Shown in pieces: positions 1-13,300 of a stretch of 64,000 nt of DNA (the first letter of the stretch is position 1; each line of letters begins with the position of its first letter). The stretch covers positions 54,585-118,584 of the forward strand of contig SJOL01004250.1 of the NCBI GenBank assembly GCA_004794785.1, written 5' to 3'. The notes under the pieces were generated by a model, which was given only the letters and a program-made list of their open reading frames with translations, was not told the origin of the DNA and searched no databases. The translations under genes were made by a program, and so were the position numbers. The DNA comes from Opisthorchis felineus. Its lineage: Eukaryota > Platyhelminthes > Trematoda > Opisthorchiida > Opisthorchiidae.

Positions 1-1313
1 CGCCGTAGAATACTGGTCGCGATAAGACATCAATAACAAACAGGAACTTTCATTCAGCTAGACGATATTTTGGCGCAATTCCAAGGGGAAAGGTCTGTCG
101 AACCTCCAAATGTAACTCAAAATCTGACTGTGAGAGAAGAATCCTCTGATTGTGTACTGTACGTTACCGGCAAATTTCAATCGCTGGACACTATTAATTA
201 TTTTCGAAAGCAAGACTGTGTGTGCTCAGTCAGCCAAACTGTTGAATACTCCTGCTTCCCAGTGTCCATCTAACACCAAGGGAATGCAGAACCGAGCAAT
301 GCACTGGTAAGCTTGAATTCTTACGAGGAGCATTGGTGTATTCATTCTGTTCAATTCACCGCTCAACGCTGCCAAGTTTAATAGTGGCGACGCAAAAGGT
401 GACGCAGTTTTCAAAGTTATTAACCGGCGGTTAGTAGCAGCTTGAAAAACGCATCAACAGTTTGGCGTTTTATCGAACAAAGCTCGATTACAACAATAAC
501 TAATCATGTGCCATCGATTCTGAGTTAGAAATCTCAGCCATAGGCCATGCAGATCAAAAATCAATTTGTCGGCAGGACTCATAAAATCACTAGCAGTGTG
601 ACAGCCCATACTGTTAAACTACTGTATCTGTTCGTGGTCTCCTATAAATTCATCCATTGTAGGGCAAAAAGATCTTCATTTTTTAAGCTTTATTGGTTGT
701 GCAACCGTTGTTGGTTAGTTACCTTGCAAATGTGCTGACGGTGTGCACCAAACTGCTATCTCCTTTCTAGAGTGCTTTTCCTAAACTTAGGTGGCGTAAT
801 TCCTTAAATTCCTGGTTCAAAAGAATGTGAGGCAGATCACGGCAACACCACACTCAATGCGACGAGTGTACCTTTTGAATAGTGCACTATCGGGCAAGCA
901 TGCCCATAAGTGTTGCCGATACCAGGACTGAACCTTCCTGAATATGTCAATAGCCCTTTCAAATTCCTTTCATGTAAAAACAAAAAGAATGTGGAACGTC
1001 TCTCTTCTCGGTGCCACTTTTAATGCGAATACAGATTAACGGTCTCACGAGAACAAAAAACATGGAGAACTACAGAAAACTAACTGCTTCCACTGCCTTT
1101 CTGCCTGAAACTCAAAACGAAATTTATCTCAATGTACAGCATTATGATCGAACGACTCGATGATACACCGAGACCTGCTGAGATGCAGTAAATATAGGAA
1201 ACAGATTGGTAGTCATCATACCTAACAACTGAAGAGAGTCGGAACCAGATAAATTAGGTCCACTTGTGTGGATACACCTCCCTTCGCATTAGCGAGTCAA
1301 CTAAACTGCTTAC
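1..1313 (-). other. Intron of the ABCG2-like gene, continuing past the left edge
   Basis: No ABCG2-like exon (the H-loop segment with IHQPR was sought) or transposon protein was recognised here. Small open frames at 70-273, 226-414 and 547-738 show no family similarity. Confidence 0.6.
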
Positions 1314-4300
1314 TTTTTCAGTGTTTTAATCACCTGTCCGGCCATGAAAGCATCCAAACCCGTAGTGGGCTCATCCAGAAATAATACAGGAGGGTCGGTG
1401 ATCAACTCCATCCCAATGTTGGTACGTTTACGTTCGCCGCCGGACACTCCTCGTATCAAGTCGGTTCCAATCTGAAAAAAACGGAAAACAGGAGTTGTAT
1501 TTAATGGAACAAGGTCAGTGAAACCTGATCATAAACGTAAACCGAAACGACTCATGAAATGGAATAATTCAGTCGATAGCCACAAGCACAACGAAAAGCG
1601 GAAAACCCAGTCATATTAAAATGGGATTCAAAGGGAATCTGCTCGTTTACATTGTTGATAATACAGGCAAAGCGCAAACTCACCTTGCTGTCAGCTACAC
1701 TGGTAAGGCCAAGTTCTTCGATAATTTCATCCACTTTCCGGCGTCTCTCAGCCTTCGAACATCGCACAGTCATACGAAGAGCAGCGGAGAAATGAAGGTT
1801 CTCTCGTACCGTTAAAGTGCCCATGACGATATCATCCTGGTTGGAAGAGTAGATGGGCTAAATTACCAAGAACCGTTCTGTTATCAAGCAGTGTTCTCTA
1901 CCACAAGCTGATTACCGAGTGAAACAAGCATACACACGATAATGCTTCACGTGGATAGATCTTACGCTCCAGCTATTGCAACCACAGTCCAATACGGCTA
2001 TGCTGAAGCTAACTAGTCCTGGATTCAAACACGCAAAACTCTATACACTAAGATAAAAGCTGAATTTGCAGCACAGCGGTCGCCTGGAAATCTCAATAAC
2101 TGCATCTATGAAAATGTGGAAAATGTGAGCCTTCAGAAATGGTTATGCTGTTGTTCGCAGAAATAGAGTCAAGGTCCGAACAGATGGTAGTATGGGGCAA
2201 TGTCAAAAGCAGGTTGCAATGACGGTGATGAAAGCAGTGTTTGTATGAAGCTTACGATACTTCATACTCCTAGAAGTAATCGGAGTTGCGAAGTAATTGA
2301 ATGATGGGAAGTTATGCCATCAATGCCCTAGATCAGTGGTCTCCAGGCTATAGTCCGTGAAGCTGCTTTACCTTATCTGCTGTTGAGAGGCGGCAAAAAT
2401 GACAGTAAACCCGCCGAAAAAGACCTACGGATCTTAAGGATGGATCCAGCTTTGACGGAGTGCGTTTTCGGGAAGCAGTATACCTAACAGGAAGAGAGAA
2501 TTCGGGTTGCGAGCTGAATCATCTCCTCGTGGTGCCGACTGGGTAGGCTGGACGTCAGTCTGGGTGAGCTAAGAGTTCAGCAACTCCAGACAGGGCTAAC
2601 CACCCTGTTTGGTTTCAATGTGCTGGTTACTTTCGACAGTGTACACTAAGAATCATCTGGCGCCTCAGCACCAGTTCCAACCACACAGGGGAGACTCGTG
2701 GGGCTCACGTGTGAGGAATGTGGCAAGTGCTGCAAATCGGAAGCTGGCTGGGTAGCCCACCATCGAGTTCACGACAATGAAAGTGTTGGTACGAACATGG
2801 TCGCCCAATAGGCCTGCGCTGATTGTTCCCGCCTTTTTCCGAAGAAGACTGGCCTGAGTCAACATCGCCGGCACGCACACCCCACCAGCATAATGCAGAT
2901 AAGCTTGGCCGAGTGAAGTATTCCGGAGCCCGATGGTCCCAACAAGAGTCACAATCGCTCTTGCGCCTGGCTAACAATTTATGTCCGTCTTTTGGCACGC
3001 AAACTGCGCTGTTCGCGAGATTAGAGCAGTATTTTCCTGGTCGATCGGCTATCAGCATCAAAACCAGAATACGGGGGCTTAACTGGCAAGCACAACAGGA
3101 CGAATCATCATCTGGTGGCCCTGACCAAACTATCGGTCAAACAACGGCCTACTCATCAGAAGCTGATGACTGTAGCGTCTGGTTTAAACAAACCGTGGAT
3201 TGCGCCGTGTCACTCTTGGATTCCCATGCTGACAGTTCGCTTGCTAGTGTTGACCTCCTGGCATTTGCTCGAGGGTTGCAGTCTGGCATCATGACACCGG
3301 AGCAAGTCCTGTAGCTTCTGGGCCTCCACGCCTCCAGGACATTTCCACACATCTGGAAAACTGTATCCCGACACCGTCGTCAGTTAGCCCATCGGATTCC
3401 GGTCAACCGAAAGCAGATCCGCCGAGCCAACTACGCCGCCATCCAGACCCTATACCACCAAAGACGGAAAGATGCAGCGTCTGCTGTGCTCGATGGGTTA
3501 TGGAAGGATCTATACAAAGGTAACTGCGGCCTACCTCTGAACGCCGAGCAGTACTGGAAACAGGTGCTCTCAGCTCCAAAACACGTGGATAGCCGGCCAA
3601 GTCGCGTAGTAGTACCATCCGATTGAAGCTTGATTGAGCCAATTACAGGAGAGGAAGTCGGTCGTACGATCCGTTTAATGGGCAATTCGTCCCCAGGCCT
3701 GGACAAGCTCACGCCCAGGATGCTCCGCCGGTTCAATGCTAACGCGCTTGCTGGGTATTTCAACTTACTCTTATTATCTGGGGGTTGTCCCCCACATCTG
3801 TGTCGTGCCCGTATTACTCTAGTTCCGAAGGTCCCAAATCCGACTTCACCGGATCAACTGAGACCGATCTCCGTGTCATCCATTCTTGTCCGATGCTTTC
3901 ATAAGGTGCTTGCTGATCGCTGGAGTCGTAGGTTGCAACTACCCTCACTCCAGTTTGCATTTCTACATCGAGACGGTTGTTTGGAAGTTACATCGCTGTT
4001 ACATGCCCTGCTTCGTCACTCTTCAGCGACTGCTTCTAACCTCAGCTTGGCGTTTGTTGATATCTCGAAAGCGTTTGATTCGGTTTCGCATGACACAATC
4101 GTCAGATCTGCCAAGGCGTTTGGAGCACCGTCACCTCTAGTTCGATACATCGCACAGTCCTATGAGAATGCTGTAGCAGTTTTCCCCAATTCCGAGGTCC
4201 ACTGCCACAGAGGTGTGAGGCAAGGAGATCCACTCTCCCCATTATTGTTCATCATGGCAATGGATGCTGTTCTTGGATTGTCGATGCCGCAACTGGGATA

Positions 4301-7300
4301 TCAGTTCCATGACACCCTAGTAGATGGTTTTGCCTTCGCTGACGACTGGGTCGTGTGTGCAGAAAGTCAGGCTCGCCTTAAAGAGAAGCTTGAAGCTGCT
4401 GCGGTCGAGTTGGGAAGAGCTGGTATGAAGATAAACGCCCGAAAGACGAAAGCGATGGTGATTTGTGGGGACAGGAAACATCGGGCGACAGCAGTCTCAG
4501 TCGAACCATTTTGCTTCGCCGAGGAACTCATCACTCCTCTGGGTCCGACAGACACCGTAACATATTTGGGCATTCCCTTTACATTCAAGGGGAAAGGAGT
4601 CTTCAACCACCGACAGCATCTGCTCAAACTGCTCGATGAGGTGACGCGTGCCCCGTTGAAGCCGCATCAAAGAATGGAGATCATGAGGAACTACCTAATA
4701 CCGAGGCTGACATATTCACTCGTGCTCGGCCAAGTCCACCGAAACACGCTCAAAAGGTTGGACAACTACATCAGGCAATCTATTCGTGGCTGGCTACGTC
4801 TACCGAAGGACACCCCGATCAGCTACATCCACGCCGGTAAACAACATGGGGGACTTGGTATCCCAAGTCTGAGTGCAACAATCCCGATGCAGTGGAGAGC
4901 GCGTATGGAAAAGCTCTTTTCTACCCAGTGCCGAGTACTACGCAATGTAGTCAACGATTCCGCATTTGGCAAGATTGTTCGGGATCTCAGCCTTCCGATC
5001 CGAGTCCATGGTGCATGCGTAAACACCAAGGAAGAGCTGGTGGCTGCTTGGGGTGATAGTCTGCACAACAGCGTTGACGGTCGCGGTTTACGAGAGTTGG
5101 TCGCTTCACCCCTTTCGAATCGATGGCTTGTATTTCCAGAACGAGTGTTTCCTCGGATATTTATCCGCGGTATCCAGCTCCGATGCAACCTGCTCAGGAC
5201 GAGAGTTAGAAGCGCTCGGCATGGTCATGGTGGCCAGACGATCTTATGTCGTGGAAACTGTGGCCAACCGGAGAGTTTGGTGCATATTTTGCAGTCCTGC
5301 TGGATCACGCATGATGCCAGATGTGCTCGTCATAATCGGGTTGCAAGGGAACTCGCAAAGCGTCTCCGTCGCCTGGGATACACCGTCTTCGAGGAGTTGA
5401 GAGCACCTACTTCGACGTCCTTCATCAAGCCTGACCTAATCGCTGTTCGGGAGCGCCGAGCAACTGTGATAGACGTTAGCATAGTCTCGGATGGGCGCGG
5501 AGTGACTGTGTGGAATGAGAAGAAGCAGAAGTATGGTGCTGATGAATATTCCCTCGCCATAATCTCAGCCCTACGTGCAATTGGTTGTGATGTCGACTTC
5601 TTGGTCCACCAACCGATGATCATCTCTTATCGAGGTATCTGCTTTCCTCAATCCGCCAAGGCTGTTATTGGACTGGGACTTCCTAAGGTCACAGTCAGTG
5701 ACTTGTGTTTGCTTGCCATTGTGGGCTCCCTGCGTACTTACGACACTTTTATGGGTGGTACATGGCGTTGAGTGCACATTCTTGCCATTGAATCTCACAC
5801 CAGACCCAGTATGACGGACACTTTGTGTCTGATGTGCGAGTCTTGACTGTGCTTGCGCTTACCGCGCCTTGAAGAGCATTCAGCATTGTTTGTCCTTTCT
5901 TCGGCTGTCGATCTTTACACGCGTGTTTCCATACGAAAATTCTTATATACGTTGGTATTCATCTTACCTGACTGGAACTGCTGGTGGCATGACTTCGGAC
6001 GAGACGCTTCTATCTTTTATCTCATATTCTCCTGTAACCCTTTGACATTCATCGCTTGCACTTACTTTTTATGTCTGTTACCATGCTCTTCAAAAGTAAA
6101 CGATAGTAGGGTTGCAAGCAAATCACGTTAATTACCTGCGCCTAACTTCAGAGGACGCAACCTTCGCCAGTGGAGTGAGACGAGATGTCAATGCGTTCAA
6201 AGTTTACGCTGGGAGACAGGTGAGGTGTTAGGATGTCAGTATGAATCGCATGAGCTTGCGGACTATAGGACCACACTTGGATTAGTCTTGTACTAGTCTG
6301 CTTTCGGCTTAGCGAAGAAAACCAACCGCTGACGCAGACTACTTCATGGAGTATACACTGGGAGTAACAAATCAGTTGAGTTCTGAATGGACTACCTTAT
6401 TTTAAGATGTAAACCCTTGTGTGAAGACATCTGCGCTTAGAATGGGGCATGGTTAAGATGGAGTCACAAATAGCGGGTATAGCTGAAAGGCACATCCAAC
6501 ACAGTCCTATTGAACTTGATTAGTTGCCCGCATGTCGTCTACCTTTGGTGTCTTCTTCAGTAAGGTTGATTCTGAACGTTATGCCACGGAAAACCTGGTT
6601 CTTGTTGGTAGATTGAATGGAACAACAACAAAATATAGACTTCATTGAAACCAACCCTAGTATATTGTGGTTGAGGAACGAAAAAACTTGTCTGAGTAAA
6701 AGTTTAGTATGATAAATCAAAGACCACGCGCAATATTGATTTAAGGATCTCTGGGCTCCCAAATTCTACGCCAAAAGTCTTCATGTGGAAGCATCTGGAC
6801 AAAAACTTCCCTCCATGAAACCAGTCGTTCCTGTGCTACGGTTTGAATTCCGTGTGTTCAGAGCCCTTCTGGAAGAAGTTGATCAATAATTCGTTTACAT
6901 CCCCTAGCATACTTCTGTTGGATGTCCCGCGATCATATGGAACGCAAACTGGGATTAAAATGACGTTATACATACGGAGAGATCTGTTGACTTTGTTGTT
7001 GTTTGTTGATATGTACGCAACATTTTCAAGTTAAATATACCATTTCAGTAGGGTAAAATATGTCTGAATCAATTGTTGATGGATCCAGTCAAAAACAATC
7101 ACCTGTCCAGGAAATTTGAGGTCTGATGAGAACATTGACGCTTGCTCTAAACTTAAGACTGGAAACAGCATGTGCGGCGGGGGCTTCAGGGCCAATCTGT
7201 CTTAAGTACTACTGTCTGGAAGATGTGTACACTTCATAAAATAAATATGAGACAATCGATCAAAAGACGATCTCTAGAGAGCACTGATCGCGTTTGTGGG

Positions 7301-10300
7301 ATTTTTCTGTATGGTTCGATTTTAATTTCACTGACAAACGAAGTCTTATTCAACCGGCTGACCATATGGTCAATAGGATCGGGGTTATAAGCAGGTGCCG
7401 AATAGTGGGTTGACAGAAGTTGGGAGCTGCCAAATCGGTACAAGTTTCAGATGAGGCGATGACCAACGGCAATAAGCACCTCAGTCGGCAGAAAGTCTAC
7501 TTCATTTCAGATAAAACAACTAAGGCTTCCAAGTCAAAATTCAACTCAAACCCTTGAATGTTCGGTTTACAACCAACACGTAACTCATACATGGACGTGC
7601 TCTATCAAAGTCAGCTCTCATGGTGTGAAGTCCGTTTCGTCAGACAAAACGTCTTCAAACGCTTCTAGGAAGGTCGAGTAATGGCAGTGTGGTCCTATCC
7701 AGCTGTTATCGACACTGCGCCGGAGGACTTAATTCTATTTTATTGCTCAGGGATTAAGAGTGAACAAACATCCCTAGTTTAAGCCCACCACTCTCCCAAC
7801 ATTTAGACCACCCCATTCTACATTTGAGTAGCCTGAAGTTTTGTTAGCCCCGACGAGTTTCCTCTCTGTGCCATGGAGGATATGAATAGAAGTACCGCCA
7901 AACAAAAAGAAATGATTTTGATTTAACCTCTGTCATTTTCGTTCGAAAACAGGAACTACCTACACCTGAGGAGTAAAACTGCCAACTTACCTGGACCACA
8001 TAGCCTGATATACACTTGAAATTCTTCGGTTGAGGAACACCGTCCACTAGCACTTGTCCTGACAAAAAGCGCGGATCCTTTCGACCAGCAAGGACGTCCA
8101 GAAGTCTGGATAGGAAAAAAATAAATATTATATTATAAACCGGTAACTTTGTCTTGCCTCTTACCCACCCGACCTCATGGACCTGATGCTCTAGAATTGA
8201 TTAAAGTTTCACACTTTTCTGGCAACGTTAGTGCTTGCATTTTTTGAAAATATTCGATTGACTACATATTGGTTGAAGAAACGTTTTCCCACAAATGGAC
8301 TGCCAATCGAAATTAGACCAGAACAATCAGTTTTATAGTTGGGTTTTGAAATCAAGATAGTGTTATTAAAGGAAAAAGCCATTTAGTTATAATACTTCAA
8401 TCTGTCCTTTCGACCATTGCTTGTGTTTACAGCCACACGACTGTTTTTTTCACCAAATCGATATTCACGATTGGGTGTGTCTATGTTGTACAGCAACTCC
8501 TAATTTTCGGGCGAACCAACTCCACTGTTGAGGACATAAGCTCACCAAAGAGATGGGGTTGGAGGCTGAAAGCGACTCAAAAACAGATGCTCACTCTAAG
8601 TGTCAGGCGTTGGACCGCTACTCTGACGTGACATAAACACATCTTGCAATGAAGTGGATTTGTTTGAAATAGCAAACTTCCCTTAAGATTCATTGTAAGC
8701 GGTAAGAGATAGACAAAGCCCTCTGGATTGGAAGGAAATATTTTCATCTGGCACGTGTCCTCTTCAGATGAGTGGGAGCCTACACAGAACTCAACCCCCA
8801 CCATCAAAAATATATGGAGAAGGACAGGTAATAAATGCAGTTTACAGTGCAAAAACAATCATATAAAGAAAATCCATTTTGCTGACTGTCAAACCAACTC
8901 GAAGCTGTCGCTAATTTTTCTATTTCTATGGAAAGCTGAATTTCCTGCAAAGTTAAATGCAGCTGTGAGTAGTTGCCTTAGTTCCTTCTAACAAAGGAAC
9001 TGAGTTAGATAGACAAATCAGACCACTTTCCTTACATTACCTTGTATTGGAGAGATTCAGTCATTTCACCCATAGCCTGACAAGCGGAACAAGGGTAAAA
9101 TAAATTCAGAAACTCTACAGTGGTTAAACTTCCCTCCAGGGTGTACCTGCGGATGTGCTGTTAAGGGTTGACCAGCTTGGTAACGCTGGAGTCTTCAAAC
9201 AGCTGCTCCTTAGTTTATCAAGGTTTATGGCCACATCATATTGCGAGTATTTCATTGTAAGCTTTTTTGCAACGTTGGGTACCCGTGATGTCACTCCTCG
9301 GTGCGTTCAGGCAGGGAATAAGCGATTGTACACGAAGCACTTCACCTTTTCGATCAACCTCGCTCACTGACTATCAGCACTGTATAGGTCTTTCAACAAG
9401 GATCCCTCGGATATTGTCCGTGTTCAAAAAGGAGACCTAAGGATGGTTCTTACGGGTCACAATCGTTGACTAGTAGGTAGTCTTCTCTGTAAAATTGAAA
9501 TAAACTATCGGATGCGTCTCTTCGACCTATGCTCATCATACAACAAGATTCAACATGACTTCCGTGCCACTGGACAGTTTGCAGGCAATTATCTACCAAA
9601 TAGACTGGAAAATTACCAGGTTGAGAACGCCTCATTTATTGCTTCGTGCTACCTTTCAAATAGGGGACGGGCCGCGCATAACAAACCCGATGAGGTCCGT
9701 TACAAGGTCCCTTCATACGAAGATCACTCTCTCATCGGGATCATTTTCAGTGCCTAAGATTTTATCCTGAAATATATGACAATCTTCCGCAATGAAATCC
9801 ACATTCAAACAAACACCGGTCATCCTTCTTTAGAAAAATGCAACGCCAAATTTAACAGTACCACCTGTCTCCAATTAACCTGCGAATATCCATTGTATTT
9901 CCCTTAATCCTTTTCTTCATGTCTCTTCAACACCAGATCATCCATTAAGTGCTTGCCGTTTAAAACTGTTGACAGAGTAAAAATAGGATGATCTCGCCAT
10001 TCCTATTCACTATCCATCAGCTACTTTTGACAGGAGTATGTAATAATGAACTGATGGGCTTACTGTCCGACTTTCACCCGTCCTACAGGACACTGTCATC
10101 GAGAGTCAGCCAATGCCAGTCTACAGGATGCACAGCGACTTGATTTCCCAGGGGTCGAAAAAAAGGGCATCGTTCAGTCAATGGGAATTTCGGTCTGACA
10201 AAGCTAGTAAGCTGTATCAGGATATAAGATGCATTGTTTGCCTATCTACATATGATATGTTTGATACTCAGATGTCTTCAAGTGTGATTGCGCCAGTATC

Positions 10301-13300
10301 TGCATGGCTCTGCAAAGATTGATCGATTTTGTTAGAGGTGGCCGACTGTTTTAGCAGAAGCGCCAACTACGACAAATGAATCATGTACAAGGAATAAAGA
10401 CCGGAACCAACAATCATCAGACCACTACCTTAGAATGACGGTAAAGTAGACCAGGAGACAACACGTGCATGAAAACCGGAGAGCTACCAACTTCGGGGAC
10501 GTAAACTTACAGCAAACCGACACATAGTTCAAAGCCTAACGATCAATGGGAGTAACAGTGGGCCGAAACACAGAGCTATCATGCGAGCCAAGGACGAGGA
10601 CGATCAGCAAGTAGGAAGTGGAGATATGCACAGAAACATCCACCACACTTTCCTACTCGAGGGGAGAGGAAGGCGCTCAGCAAACGAATGGTCATGGATT
10701 ACTTGGCGGTCCGAATACAGACGACGCATGAACGGGCGCAGGCAAAGGCTAATGGGCACACGAATAAATGCTTGTCTAATCTTCTGACTTCTTGCTATAC
10801 TTGGTGATTAGATGTTCGAGGCTGGAGTTCGTCTTGAATAGTACGCAGTAAAAAGTCTTGATAATTACTTAAAGCATAAGTGGTCTGATTCGAATGTATT
10901 GGCCGATGGTTTCGCCAACTTGTAAGATGTGGATCATACCCTAGGTTGTAACCTCACACAAGTACTGTGTTTGGAAAGTTAAACCACCGTAACGATCAGG
11001 CAGTTCATATCTACTCATGGAAAACACCTAAATAAAACGCCGCTGTCATACGTTTTGTTAACGCCCTGATATTTCAAGCTCCGCATGTGCAGTCAGTGGA
11101 AACAGAGCCTGCTATTGTGTGGTAGAAAATGATATGGTGGGTTCTGAGGAGAGGGCACTGCGAGGGAGTTTTCATTTGGTCGGATTATGAGTAATTCAGC
11201 TGTTGATAGATGTCTACTGGCAACCATGAAGCTTTTTAAAGCACAGCTTCTATGCGAGACTGACACATTTGTGACCCAATTTGACATCAATCGTGTGCTT
11301 ATAAACAGGCCATGGGAACTTATTGTCCGACATATCCGTCTATCAGCTATCAGCCGTTGTTATTAACTAACAACTCAGAAAACCAGACCAGCTGTCGTGC
11401 TGTTGAGGCTTCCCAATAGGCATGTAAAGCTGCGCAATGCTTCTCGGATTTCCAGTAGAGGTCGACTCCACTTAAAGGACAAAACTTCATTGACGTATAT
11501 TCGCCATCCCAAGCTATGCGTGGTGCTTGCAATTCAGGGCTGCCGTTATCCGACAAAGCGAAATAAAACCAGGCGTTTTTTTATCTTGCAAACTGAGTAT
11601 GGCCTCCAGGAACACCTCGGCTTGGTTTAAAATCAGCGAAATACGAGTCAAAAACGTCGTCACGGGATGTCGGCTGGGGCAAGAAAATATCCATGCGTGG
11701 TGTTCTATTATTGAAATGGTTACTCGTTTCCTTACCATTTTAGCCGACTTTCCATGGTTTCAGCTAAATCGACCTTACCAGGTTTGCAATACCTTCACCT
11801 TCGTTGGTGACAGTACTCCCCACAGAAGTGAGATAATTCCTACATTGCCAGTCAGCACTTTATGTCAACGAAGCTTCCAGAAGATTGTTGTTTAAGAAGG
11901 CGTGAGATTCACTCACAAGCTCGTTGTGAGATACAAATATATTCGTGTGATGGGTGAGTAGGAACGGTACTGTATTTATTTCACTGGTACAAAATAACTA
12001 ATTAAATGATTAAGAACATCAGTGCATACAAAACAGGGCGAGACAATAGACCAATTCGTAGGAAAACCTGATTCCCCATTTAATCACCATCTACATGCAA
12101 CAAACAGGGGTGGTCTTCATAGGAAGAATGAAGGTAGTTCAGGAACCCTAGAACATCGCGTCCTGGCTGCTCTTAAATCCCTCATAGGACTCTTAAAATA
12201 GCTGTATCTGCAGGGTCTACCGAGGTTTTCTGATTTACTAATATCTCTCAGTAATGTTTCCTGCCAAGTGAAATGAGAAACCCGGTGCTGAAACAGCACA
12301 GACCACTATTCATAACTTGCTAGTTCAGTCCTCGTGACAGATCAGGCACTTCGTTTGAGACATGGCTCAGCAAGGATGATGCAGGGGTTGTGAGCCTAAA
12401 ACATACCGACATATGGGCAGCCGACGGTTGAAGACGTTGTCCAATGAATGGTTGCAGTCAGAGGAGTGGCGAAACAGGACGAACTTCGTACTCCGTACTC
12501 CACTCAGCCTAGAACTGTCAGTAACAGCCAGAGGCACAATCTCGAAATAAATCCCGAACACAACTCCAGGCTGAACGAGCATGATACAGCAACCTTTCCC
12601 TCACAAAACAGTTGACGAAAATGAAGTGAACAGTATGAATTGACATACAGTTTGGAAGTAAGTTCTTTTGAAAAATAAGTCACAAAAACACCCTTTCAAA
12701 AGGTCCGGGGAGCGCCTGGCCACAAACGCCTGAAACTCTTAAGTAAAAGGAAGACCATAAACAAATGAATTTTCGAAAAAAATCGGAAATTAATCTTCTC
12801 ATCGTCACAATAATAGTGAACGACTGTTTGTACCATGCAAATAAAACTGGTGGTCACAAATGGAATTTGTAGTAAGCTGATAAAAACCTGACTACTGGGA
12901 TTCTACCATTCATTGCCATTCACTACACAGAACAGGATTGGCTCGCTACGAACGGCACGAACTGCATGAACATCAAAATGACTTACGAGGACTTGCCACT
13001 TCCCGTAGGACCCATGATTGCATTCAAACCGGGACGCAATAGACCACTGCGTAACAGGAAGGGAGGAAACCGGTCCAAAAGTTGAATAAATGGAAAGTTA
13101 AAAATTATGCTTAGTAAAATTGCGAAGCCATTTAGGCATAGCAAACATGAAAAGTTTAGAGAGAAGTAACTGCTCTGTAGCTCCCCTTCTCCCTCCATTG
13201 GTCCGCCTGCCTGTGTAAGATCATTGAACTGATTAAAGTTAGTCTTACTGACAAAATTTAGCATTCAATCATGAGGAACTTCGGTGCACAGCTGCTGTGT

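Noticed and set aside
2432..2439. TCTTAAGG, identical to the bases just upstream of the canonical R2 insertion site in 28S rDNA
   Set aside because: Only eight bases match. The bases that should follow on the far side of the insertion (TAGCCAAATG) were not found near 5.8-6.2 kb, and there is no rDNA in the window.
7121..7145. CTGATGAG on the plus strand as a further hammerhead start
   Set aside because: No GAAA with a flanking stem follows at the right distance, and the surroundings do not match the repeat family.
11350..11895. Cluster of overlapping frames as a DNA transposon
   Set aside because: No transposase motif or terminal inverted repeats could be seen.
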